Source of the DNA: an uncultured Porphyromonadaceae bacterium
Lineage (GTDB): Bacteria; Bacteroidota; Bacteroidia; Bacteroidales; Muribaculaceae
Direction of reading: 5' to 3'
DNA: 10,228 nt
Assembly: GCA_900555915.1 (NCBI GenBank)
Contig: USNC01000031.1
Span: 1-10,228 of the forward strand
Shown piece after piece: positions 1 through 6,273 of the stretch. Under the pieces are notes generated by a model, which worked only from the letters and a program-made list of their open reading frames with translations, did no database searches and was not told the DNA's origin. The translations under genes were made by a program, and so were the position numbers. Numbering within the stretch: position 1 is the stretch's first letter; each line of letters starts with the position of its first letter.

Positions 1-2
1 AT

Positions 3-791
3 GCAGGCAATGACCCCATCACACTCAAGATGCCTTCGGGAATAAAGGCATGGATGAAAGCACTGGTGCCGCTCCCCGGCGGCGACGGCACAATAGCCAC
101 CGAGAGCACAAATGTGGAGGGCAACACATTGGGTACCTGGAATTTCAGCCTCGAATGGATTCCGGCGTCAGACTGGAAAGTCAAGGCCTACTGGCAGCAC
201 TTCTTTGAAGACCACTCCATGATGTGGATTCAATTCCCGTGGAAAGACGGTCTCTGGGGTGCGCAGGCATGGCTGCCGCGAAATCCTTTTGTGAAGTCGG
301 TGGTGGCTGAGTTCCTTTACTCCAAGTTCCAGTCAGGACCTGTATATAACGACACATCCACGGAGGTTCCGGAGCAGGTGTCGGGCGTGGACCGTTACTA
401 CAACCACTCCCTGTATCCCGGTTGGATGCACTGGGGCATGGGCATTGGAAATCCTTTCTTCGTCTCGCCCATATATAATGCCGACCATCAGCTCATTTTC
501 AAGGCCACCCGCAATGTCTCCTGGCATCTCGGTGTCAGCGGCTCGCCGATGCAGGGACTTGACTGGCGTCTGCTTCTCAGCAACACCCGCAGCTGGGGCG
601 AATACATGTATCCGTTCAGCGACGTGCGCCGGATGTGGAATTTCCTCGCCGAGGTGAAGTGGCGTCCTTCAAAACTTAAGAATCTGGAGTGCATGGCATC
701 CGTGGCTTTCGACCGTGGCAACCTCGTTGGCGACAATTTCGGCGTGCTTCTCGGAGTAAGGTATGATCTTCCGGTTCGTTTTCGGAAATAA
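3..791 (+). CDS. Wzi-family capsule assembly outer-membrane protein, 3' part (5' end cut off)
   Basis: The frame is open from the left edge of the window (reading AGNDPITLKM before the first internal Met at base 30), so this is the C-terminal 262 residues of a longer protein. E. coli Wzi is 479 residues, so roughly half is visible. The text is rich in Trp, Tyr and Phe with short alternating polar/hydrophobic strands, as in an outer-membrane beta barrel. The stretch EQVSGVDRYYNHSLYPGWMH followed by GMGIGNPFFVSPIYN is characteristic of Bacteroidetes members of the capsule assembly Wzi family (PF14052). Wzi anchors or organises capsular polysaccharide at the cell surface in Escherichia. That role is assumed here from family membership and from the convergent polysaccharide operon. 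The protein ends in a charged DLPVRFRK tail. A lipoprotein gene follows after 18 nt and is probably cotranscribed. The signal peptide and promoter lie outside the window. Confidence 0.82.
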   Translation, partial: AGNDPITLKMPSGIKAWMKALVPLPGGDGTIATESTNVEGNTLGTWNFSLEWIPASDWKVKAYWQHFFEDHSMMWIQFPWKDGLWGAQAWLPRNPFVKSVVAEFLYSKFQSGPVYNDTSTEVPEQVSGVDRYYNHSLYPGWMHWGMGIGNPFFVSPIYNADHQLIFKATRNVSWHLGVSGSPMQGLDWRLLLSNTRSWGEYMYPFSDVRRMWNFLAEVKWRPSKLKNLECMASVAFDRGNLVGDNFGVLLGVRYDLPVRFRK

Positions 792-809
792 TCTGATAAT
801 AAGAATGAT

Positions 810-1256
810 ATGAATAGATTAATTCAATGCCTGTGTGTCGCGCTTCTCGCGCTTGCCGCTGCGGCAATACCTGTGTCTTGTTCGAAAGCATCGCATAACG
901 GCGACCTCGACGGCCAGTGGCAGGTGATGCAGGTGGTAAGCGGCGGTGAGGATGTGGTCTTCCCTGAAGGTGAGATATATTACTATAATTTCTATCTCCA
1001 TACTTTCCAGCTGACCTATACCGGCAAACGCTCTATAAGGATGACCGGCAACATGATTTACGATGAGGCCGACGGACGCCTTGCTCTCGAACTCGGATTT
1101 GTGAAGGCCGGGAGGGTCTCGAAGGAACTGCTCGACAGGCTTCCTTACTGGGGCATGTCCGCTTCCGGAGAAGATGTGATGCGCATAGAGGAACTTACGT
1201 CCTCGCGTCTCGTCATGAGGCATGACGATGTCACCATTATATGTCGGAAATTCTGA
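810..1256 (+). CDS. Small lipoprotein with lipocalin-like domain
   Basis: This 148-residue protein starts with a basic Met-Asn-Arg, a hydrophobic core (residues 8-20) and a lipobox-like PVSC ending at Cys24, so it is probably lipid-anchored and exported. After the Cys comes a short linker and a DGQW segment (residues 34-37) resembling the G-x-W motif that opens the first strand of lipocalin-like domains. The remainder (about residues 36-148) alternates short strands, consistent with a small beta barrel, and ends in VTIICRKF. Many Bacteroidetes lipoproteins of 130-160 residues share this build; their ligands are generally unknown. The start follows an A-rich AAGAATGAT leader 18 nt after the Wzi stop, so translation in the same transcript is likely. 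The domain call is by eye and could be wrong; export and lipidation are safer. No specific function can be assigned. Confidence 0.72.
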   Translation: MNRLIQCLCVALLALAAAAIPVSCSKASHNGDLDGQWQVMQVVSGGEDVVFPEGEIYYYNFYLHTFQLTYTGKRSIRMTGNMIYDEADGRLALELGFVKAGRVSKELLDRLPYWGMSASGEDVMRIEELTSSRLVMRHDDVTIICRKF

Positions 1257-1262
1257 TACGGA

Positions 1263-1988
1263 TCAATGTCGGGACGCAAGATCTTTCACGATCTCACCGG
1301 CGAGGATGAAGCCGTAGATTGCGGTTATATGGACGAGGCTGCCGTTGATGCTGGCCTTGTAGCCGCAAGTTTCGTCGGATGTCTCGGCATTGGTGAGCAG
1401 TTCGTCGGAGTATACGCAAAGGAATTTCTTACGTGGAAATTCCTTTGTTTTTTTGAATCTGTTGCGAAGAGCTCTCGCAAGCGGGCATCCCTTGACATTC
1501 CAGAATTCCGCCGTCCTTATCCGCGTCGGGTCAAGTTTCAGAGCCGCTCCCATGCTGCTGAAGAGTTTCGCGCCACAACGTGTGGCGTTCAGTATCAGAA
1601 GAGCCTTGTCCTTGATTGAGTCTATTGCGTCCACCACGTAGTCATAGTCCGAAAGATTGATCTCTCCGGCGGTTTCGGCCGAATAGAACATCTTGACAGC
1701 GGTTATCTCCGCATCCGGATTGATTTCGAGCAGCCTTTGCCTGGCGGCCTCCACCTTGTCTTCTCCTATGGTCAGGGTGGTGGCGGGCATCTGCCTGTTG
1801 ACATTGGTCACGTCGATCTTGTCGCTGTCTACGATGGTGAGGTGGCGTATGCCTGTCCGTACAAGGCCTTCAGCCACCCAGCTTCCTACGCCGCCTACAC
1901 CGAATATTATGACTCTGGCGGCGCCGATGCGGTGCATCGTGTCTCTGCCCAGCAGAAGGCGGGCGCGGTCGAAAATGCCACGTTCCAT
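1263..1988 (-). CDS. tcdA: tRNA threonylcarbamoyladenosine dehydratase (TcdA/CsdL, ThiF/E1-like)
   Basis: TcdA uses ATP to dehydrate N6-threonylcarbamoyladenosine at position 37 of ANN-decoding tRNAs to its cyclic form (ct6A). The 241-residue protein has the E1/ThiF Rossmann nucleotide loop GVGGVGS (residues 30-36), the Asp-containing IVDSDKIDVTNVNRQ segment (residues 52-66) with the conserved Asn-Arg-Gln, the DAIDSIKDK segment (120-128), and the TcdA-typical KGCPLARALR and VYSDE stretches. It is slightly shorter than the 268-residue E. coli enzyme, mainly at the C terminus. The ATG at 1988 overlaps the last base of the upstream aminotransferase stop (TGATG). A GTG one codon earlier (1991) would give a 4-nt overlap and cannot be excluded. 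Either way translation is probably coupled to the sugar aminotransferase, an unusual partner for a tRNA-modification gene. It converges with the lipoprotein gene, leaving 6 bp between stop codons. Confidence 0.94.
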   Translation of the reverse strand: MERGIFDRARLLLGRDTMHRIGAARVIIFGVGGVGSWVAEGLVRTGIRHLTIVDSDKIDVTNVNRQMPATTLTIGEDKVEAARQRLLEINPDAEITAVKMFYSAETAGEINLSDYDYVVDAIDSIKDKALLILNATRCGAKLFSSMGAALKLDPTRIRTAEFWNVKGCPLARALRNRFKKTKEFPRKKFLCVYSDELLTNAETSDETCGYKASINGSLVHITAIYGFILAGEIVKDLASRH

Positions 1989-3241
1989 CACTCTATGAGC
2001 GATTTGATGGTGGCGATTACGCAGTCGGCGTCTTCATCGCTTACGTATGGTCCTGACGGTATGCAGAGGCCTCGGTGGAAAAGGTCTTCCGACACTCCGT
2101 TGGTGTAGGCCGGAAATCCCTCGAATACCGGTTGCCGGTGCATCGGTTTCCATAGCGGTCGGCTTTCGATGCCCTTGGCCGCGAGGCCGAGACGCATGGC
2201 CTCTACGTTGGCGTTCGGTTCGCAATCCGTACGGATGCTGTCACCTTTCTCGGTCACGCCACCGGCTCCGCCCACAGTGCCGTTTATGGTCTCGGCGTAG
2301 GCATTCTCCATTCCTTTAATTTTCAAGTCGCTGTCAAGAAGTATGGTGCAGAGCCAGAAGTTGCTGTCGTATCTGCTGTCGGGGTTCTCATGCAGCGTGA
2401 TTCCATCCACTCCCTTGAGATGCTCGCGGTAGTAGGCCTGGCGGTGGCGGTGGTGTGCGATATAGTCTTCCGCCACTTTCATCTGTCCGCGCCCTATGCC
2501 GGCGCAGATGTTGCTCATGCGGTAGTTGTAGCCTATGTCCTTGTGCTGATAGTAAGCGTATCCGAGGCGCGACTGGGTGGCGAAGTACATGGTCTTGCGC
2601 GCGCTTTCCTCATCCGGACAAACGAGTGCGCCGCCACCCGATGTGGTGATCATCTTGTTGCCGTTGAACGACAGCACGCCGAAACGCCCGAATGTGCCGC
2701 AGCGTTGTCCGCGGTAGCTTGAGCCGAATGCCTCGGCGGCATCCTCGAGCACCGGTATGTCCCATTTGGCGGCTACTTCCATGATGCCGTCGTAGTCAGC
2801 CGGCATTCCGTAAAGGCACACCATGACTATTGCCGCCGGTTTTCTGCCGGTCTTCTTCACGCGGTCGGCGATGGCTGCGTCGAGCAGAGCCGCATCCATA
2901 TTCCACGATCCGGGCTCTGAATCCACCATCACCGGAACGGCACCCACATACCTCACCGGATTCACCGATGCGCTGAAAGTCATCGACTGCACCATCACCT
3001 CGTCGCCTTCCGCCACGCCGAGCCCGATAAGCCCGAGGTGAAGTGCGGCGGTGCCGGATGACAGCGCCACCGGATATTTGTTTTCGCCGAGGAATTCTGA
3101 AAGTTCTTTTTCGAAGCCGCTCACGTTGGGGCCTAAGGGCACTACCCATTCGTCGGCGAAAGCTTCGTTGATATACTGCATCTCATAGCCGGACATCTTG
3201 CACATCCGGAGCAGAATCTTGCCAGAAGGATTGGTTGCCAT
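1988..3241 (-). CDS. DegT/DnrJ/EryC1/StrS-family PLP-dependent sugar aminotransferase
   Basis: A 417-residue fold-type I aminotransferase of the nucleotide-sugar family (PglE, WbpE, ArnB relatives), which transfers an amino group to a keto-sugar nucleotide in the cytoplasm for surface glycans. Visible landmarks are VALSSGTAALHLGL (58-71, PLP phosphate contacts), VLEDAAEAFGSSYRG (164-178, with Asp167 likely pairing the pyridine nitrogen), SFNGNKMITTSGGG (191-204, with Lys196 as the predicted Schiff-base lysine), and ESRPLWKPMHRQPVF (359-373). The order and spacing best resemble UDP-4-amino-4,6-dideoxy-GlcNAc (bacillosamine-type) transaminases, but the exact sugar cannot be read from sequence. 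Residues about 305-341, between the LLDSDLK strand and the NVEAMR helix, look like an insertion (GTVGGAGG, TDCEPNAN) absent from the short family members I recall. The start gives KILLRMCKMSG aligned with the usual family N terminus. It lies 1 nt after the phosphatase stop codon. Confidence 0.9.
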   Translation of the reverse strand: MATNPSGKILLRMCKMSGYEMQYINEAFADEWVVPLGPNVSGFEKELSEFLGENKYPVALSSGTAALHLGLIGLGVAEGDEVMVQSMTFSASVNPVRYVGAVPVMVDSEPGSWNMDAALLDAAIADRVKKTGRKPAAIVMVCLYGMPADYDGIMEVAAKWDIPVLEDAAEAFGSSYRGQRCGTFGRFGVLSFNGNKMITTSGGGALVCPDEESARKTMYFATQSRLGYAYYQHKDIGYNYRMSNICAGIGRGQMKVAEDYIAHHRHRQAYYREHLKGVDGITLHENPDSRYDSNFWLCTILLDSDLKIKGMENAYAETINGTVGGAGGVTEKGDSIRTDCEPNANVEAMRLGLAAKGIESRPLWKPMHRQPVFEGFPAYTNGVSEDLFHRGLCIPSGPYVSDEDADCVIATIKSLIE

Positions 3242-3242
3242 T

Positions 3243-3971
3243 TCAGATAGTATTTTTGCTGCCGGTCACGCTCTGGAGCAGCGCCAAGTGTTCTTTTTTG
3301 TCAGGATGTTTTCCGATCAGAGTCCGGTTGGATGCGAGGCGGTGCACATCGCTGCCCACCACGTCGATACAGCCGTTTTGCAGAAGCCATATCGCTTTCT
3401 TGCGCGCAGTCTCGCCATATCCGCCCACCACCGACACATAGTTGAGCTGCATCTTGACACCCTTTTCCCTGAGCCGGGCATAGTCCTTCTCATCCATGTA
3501 GGTATATCTCTCAGGATGAGCGAGAAGGGGATAATAGCCTGCCGACATTATAGAGTCGATGATACGGTCAAACCCCATCGGAGCGGAGAAGTAGGAAGTC
3601 TCCACGAGCAGATGGTCGGAGTTTTTTCCGATCGGAAGCAGGTCGCGGGCGGCGAGACGCTCCTCAAAGAGAGAGTCGAGCATGTTTTCGGAGGCAAGCC
3701 TGAGTTTGACATTGCCGTCCCATTGCTTTTTCAGTTCCTCAAACTTGAATCTCAGGGCATCCGTAGTGTTGGGATAGTCTTCCATGATGTGCGGCGTCAG
3801 CCACAGCGTGTCGACTCCGAGCGAGTCGAAATGGCGGAGCACGGCCAGGGCGTCAGCCATGTTGGTTATACCGTCGTCCACTCCCGGGAGCACATGTGAA
3901 TGCCAGTCGGTGATGCCTGTAAGGATTCCGCTCTCCTCGATGGATTCTGCTTTTTGCTTGAATGGCCACAT
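3243..3971 (-). CDS. CpsB/CapC (YwqE)-family PHP-type protein-tyrosine phosphatase
   Basis: This 242-residue protein has the full set of PHP metal ligands: DWHSHVLPGVDDG (residues 22-34, His24 and His26), TPH (His61), Glu95 in ASEN, LLAHPERY (His152) and GSDVHR (Asp208, His210). These mark the polymerase-and-histidinol-phosphatase fold of the CpsB/YwqE manganese-dependent phosphatases. Those enzymes dephosphorylate the tyrosine-rich tail of bacterial tyrosine autokinases (Wzc/CpsD type) that control capsule or exopolysaccharide chain length. Length and motif order are standard and nothing looks broken. It starts 17 nt after the stop of the export lipoprotein and ends 1 nt before the aminotransferase, so it is inside one operon. 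The usual partner kinase gene is not in the window, although its typical place is next to wza. The substrate is therefore inferred from family knowledge only. Confidence 0.9.
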   Translation of the reverse strand: MWPFKQKAESIEESGILTGITDWHSHVLPGVDDGITNMADALAVLRHFDSLGVDTLWLTPHIMEDYPNTTDALRFKFEELKKQWDGNVKLRLASENMLDSLFEERLAARDLLPIGKNSDHLLVETSYFSAPMGFDRIIDSIMSAGYYPLLAHPERYTYMDEKDYARLREKGVKMQLNYVSVVGGYGETARKKAIWLLQNGCIDVVGSDVHRLASNRTLIGKHPDKKEHLALLQSVTGSKNTI

Positions 3972-3988
3972 AATTCGTGCGGTTGAGG

Positions 3989-4825
3989 TTATTTGATCAG
4001 CACAGCCGCCGAAGTTAGAAGCGAGGCTACCGAGATCCAGAAACTTACGTTCATCAGGTTGTTGCCGTTGTTGGTGGTCTGACGTTTGCGCATGTTGTTG
4101 GGTTCCACATAGATCACGTCGCCCTGTTTCAGATAGAAGGCCGGCGATTTCAGAAGTGATTCGGTGTTGGTGAGATCGGCTCTGTATGTCTCCACCTTGT
4201 CGCCGTCCTTCCGCATGACGATAACGTTCTCGCGGAGTCCCTGTATTGTCAGGTCTCCGGCGAGAGCAAGCGCTTCGGGCAGTGTGAGCACGTCGGTGTT
4301 AAGGTCATAGCGGCCTGGACGGTTCACTTCGCCGAGCACCGACACTCCAGTGTTGAGGAATTCCACAGTCACTATCGGGTCCTTGAGCAGGTTCTTGCCC
4401 ATGAGTTCTCCTTTTATGAAACCCGCCACCTCGCTGCGTGTCATTCCCTCAATCCTCAGACTGCCGAGGTGAGGGAAATCGATGGTGCCGTTGCCGGCCA
4501 CTGTATATGTGCTGATGCCCTCGTTGCTCGAGAGATTGTATTCTCTGAGGTCGACACCGTTGAACCCTTCGTTCTGGGCCGTGCGGTTGGTGTAGATATT
4601 GAGATTGAAGGGGCGGGCGAGAGCCGGGTCTTTCGACGTCACTATGATAGTGAGTTTATCGTGCGGCTGCACGGTTATAGCCTTTGCGCTGTTGGCAATC
4701 TCTATTATCTGGGCGTTTGCCGAGTCCTGGAAATATGCTACGTTCTTGGGGGTTGTGCAGCTGGCCGCGACACACGCTGCGGCCAGCGTCAGCAAGGAGT
4801 GCTTGAGAAGTCTCTTTATGTTCAT
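3989..4825 (-). CDS. Wza-like polysaccharide export outer-membrane lipoprotein
   Basis: From the ATG at 4825 the protein has 278 residues and opens MNIKRLLKHS, a hydrophobic stretch and the lipobox VAASC (Cys23), so it is a lipoprotein. Residues about 50-158 (from TVQPHDKLTIIV to KDPIVTVEF, including AGNGTIDFPHLGSL) match the polysaccharide export domain. VSVLGEVNRPGRYDL (162-176) begins an SLBB beta-grasp domain. After a polar Asn/Thr linker, residues 260-278 form a hydrophobic helix that could insert in the outer membrane, as the C-terminal helix of Wza does. Such proteins form the channel that carries capsule or exopolysaccharide out. An ATG at 4846 would add 7 residues. I chose 4825 because it sits just before the basic n-region and has an A-rich leader (ACATAAAAGTG). 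It stands between the initiating transferase and a tyrosine phosphatase. Confidence 0.89.
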   Translation of the reverse strand: MNIKRLLKHSLLTLAAACVAASCTTPKNVAYFQDSANAQIIEIANSAKAITVQPHDKLTIIVTSKDPALARPFNLNIYTNRTAQNEGFNGVDLREYNLSSNEGISTYTVAGNGTIDFPHLGSLRIEGMTRSEVAGFIKGELMGKNLLKDPIVTVEFLNTGVSVLGEVNRPGRYDLNTDVLTLPEALALAGDLTIQGLRENVIVMRKDGDKVETYRADLTNTESLLKSPAFYLKQGDVIYVEPNNMRKRQTTNNGNNLMNVSFWISVASLLTSAAVLIK

Positions 4826-4866
4826 CACTTTTATGTTGTGCCTCATGTCGGATGGGGCGTGGTCTG

Positions 4867-4897
4867 AAAAAAGAGTATTCTTTGGAAAGGATACTCT
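4867..4897 (-). terminator. Candidate attenuator/terminator between the WecA-like and Wza-like genes
   Basis: On the minus strand a 7-bp perfect stem (AGAGTAT at 4897-4891 with ATACTCT at 4878-4872) continues, after one C/A mismatch, into CTTT/AAAG. Five more T residues follow immediately (4871-4867). That is the layout of an intrinsic terminator, although the stem is AT-rich and so probably weak. It lies 59 nt beyond the WecA-like stop and about 40 nt before the Wza-like start. I found no TTTG/TAnnTTTG promoter between this element and the Wza-like gene, so partial read-through (attenuation) is a more natural reading than full termination. Confidence 0.5.
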
Positions 4898-4955
4898 ATA
4901 GATATTAACTGAAAAAGCTCATGATTATTGCCCTGGCGGTCGGGCCTGCGTGCGT

Positions 4956-6089
4956 TCAGTCGTAAAGTGTCTGATGCTGCTTCTGCTCTTTTCGCCTGAT
5001 GGCCCGTGTCATCAAGACATTGACTATTATCCAGATCGCTATGTCGGCGATGACAAGCCATGTAGCCGCGACGTAGGGCGAGAGGAGGATGTTGACCAGC
5101 ATGAAAATGATGGCTGAGATCAATATTATGCAGAGCGAGACTCTCTGAGAGATGCCGAGTGCCAGCAGTTTGTGATGGATGTGGCACTTGTCGGGAAGGA
5201 ATGGGTTGCGGTGGTTTCTGATGCGGTGGAAATATACTCTCACCACGTCGAATCCCGGTATGATGAGCGGAGAGAATGCGAGGATAATCTTGTTGTAGTG
5301 GTGAGTGATCTCCACCGATTCGATGTTGGTGATGCTCAAGGCGATGAACGACAGCAGCATTCCTACGGTAAGGGCGCCGGTGTCGCCCATGAAGATTTTT
5401 TTCTGTTTCTTCTGGTTGCCGAACACGTTGTAGTAGAAGAAAGGCACGAGTGTGCCGAGCTGTGCCCATGCGAGGAGGGCGAGTACCCACTGATGCGATA
5501 TGGTGAGCACAATGCCGTAGAATATGAGTGCTATGCCGCTTAGGCCTGATGCCAGGCCGTCGATGCCGTCGATCAGGTTTATGGCATTGACGAGATATAC
5601 CACGATGAATCCGGATATGCACCAGCCGAGCCAAGCAGGTATCTGGTGTATCCAGAGGAGACCTCCGAGGTCGCTGATATATGCCCCGGCACTGCATATG
5701 AATACCGCGCATATGATCTGCGCCATGAATTTCGCCTTGTATCTCACGCCTATCAGGTCGTCGGCGATGCCCACGAGAAATATGAGCATCTGAGCGCAGA
5801 GCAGATATAGGATTGATTTGCTGGCTCCGCCGAGCACACTGGAGATGTCGATTACGTCAAACGAGATGTTGACGGCGAGAACCAGGCATATTGAAAAGAT
5901 GATCGCCGGCAGGAAGGCGATGCCTCCGAGCCGGGGCACGACCCCTTTGTGAACCTTGCGCTCGTCCACTTCATCAAACAGTTTGCGCCTGAAGGCAATC
6001 AGCAGGATTTGGGGTATTATAATGCCGGTTAGCAGCAAGGCTATACAGAATACAGCCACATCGGTATATATCCAGAATGCAGTCGTCAT
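4956..6089 (-). CDS. WecA/MraY-family undecaprenyl-phosphate sugar-1-phosphate transferase
   Basis: A 377-residue polytopic membrane protein (about ten or eleven hydrophobic segments) of glycosyltransferase family 4. It should move a HexNAc-1-phosphate from UDP-sugar to undecaprenyl phosphate at the inner membrane, the first step of a lipid-linked surface glycan. Signature motifs are DERKVHKGVVPRLGG (42-56), IADDLIGV (108-115, with the Asp110-Asp111 pair), VNAINLIDGIDGLASG (167-182), FMGDTGALTVG (233-243) and the HIHH loop (303-306) preceded by PFLPDK. The HIHH loop and the PRLGG pattern favour the WecA/TagO subgroup over MraY, so GlcNAc or another HexNAc is likely but not proven. A charged tail (RRKEQKQHQ) faces the cytoplasm. 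It is the first gene after the promoter at 6201-6232, with a leader of about 105 nt, and heads the operon with export, phosphatase and aminotransferase genes. Confidence 0.92.
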   Translation of the reverse strand: MTTAFWIYTDVAVFCIALLLTGIIIPQILLIAFRRKLFDEVDERKVHKGVVPRLGGIAFLPAIIFSICLVLAVNISFDVIDISSVLGGASKSILYLLCAQMLIFLVGIADDLIGVRYKAKFMAQIICAVFICSAGAYISDLGGLLWIHQIPAWLGWCISGFIVVYLVNAINLIDGIDGLASGLSGIALIFYGIVLTISHQWVLALLAWAQLGTLVPFFYYNVFGNQKKQKKIFMGDTGALTVGMLLSFIALSITNIESVEITHHYNKIILAFSPLIIPGFDVVRVYFHRIRNHRNPFLPDKCHIHHKLLALGISQRVSLCIILISAIIFMLVNILLSPYVAATWLVIADIAIWIIVNVLMTRAIRRKEQKQHQTLYD

Positions 6090-6174
6090 ATCTTATGTCT
6101 TTGACCCTTAGAATTATACAAAGCAATCATGATTAGATTTGTAAGTCCGGGTGTTTGGAAATAAAATGTTTAGT

Positions 6175-6197
6175 GCAGAGCGTTTTTTCGACTCTGC
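6175..6197 (-). other. Stem-loop at the 5' end of the polysaccharide operon leader
   Basis: A perfect 6-bp inverted repeat GCAGAG (6175-6180) / CTCTGC (6192-6197) encloses an 11-nt loop with a run of six T (A on the transcript). Measured from the promoter at 6201-6232 the transcript should begin near 6193-6196, so the hairpin would sit at or almost at the mRNA 5' end. This is a position where stem-loops can protect mRNA. The function is inferred and the stem could be chance. Confidence 0.4.
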
Positions 6198-6200
6198 GTG

Positions 6201-6232
6201 CAAAGGTAATAAAAAACTGCCTAATACACAAA
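6201..6232 (-). promoter_or_regulatory. Bacteroidetes-type promoter for the polysaccharide operon
   Basis: On the minus strand TTTG (6232-6229) is followed after exactly 20 bp by TACCTTTG (6208-6201), an exact match to the Bacteroides -33 TTTG and -7 TAnnTTTG consensus at its preferred spacing. It points into the WecA-like gene, whose start is 112 bp downstream. It lies 42 bp past the meaB stop codon, with no clear terminator between, so some read-through from the meaB unit is also possible. Confidence 0.82.
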
Positions 6233-6273
6233 TTTTAACGCTTATTTGTGTTGTGTCCGGTCGTCCCGGCAGC

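Noticed and set aside
819..1223. A 134-codon minus-strand frame opposite the lipoprotein gene
   Set aside because: The plus strand encodes a convincing signal peptide with a lipobox-like Cys and follows the Wzi gene closely, whereas the minus frame lacks any such feature.
3198..3899. A 233-codon plus-strand frame opposite the PHP phosphatase
   Set aside because: It is the antisense shadow of a gene with all PHP metal motifs; its own translation matches nothing I recognise.
4843..5712. A 289-codon minus-strand open frame overlapping the WecA-like gene
   Set aside because: Its His/Arg/Pro-rich translation has no fold features and it is out of frame with the clear membrane transferase motifs. 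It is a shadow of that gene.
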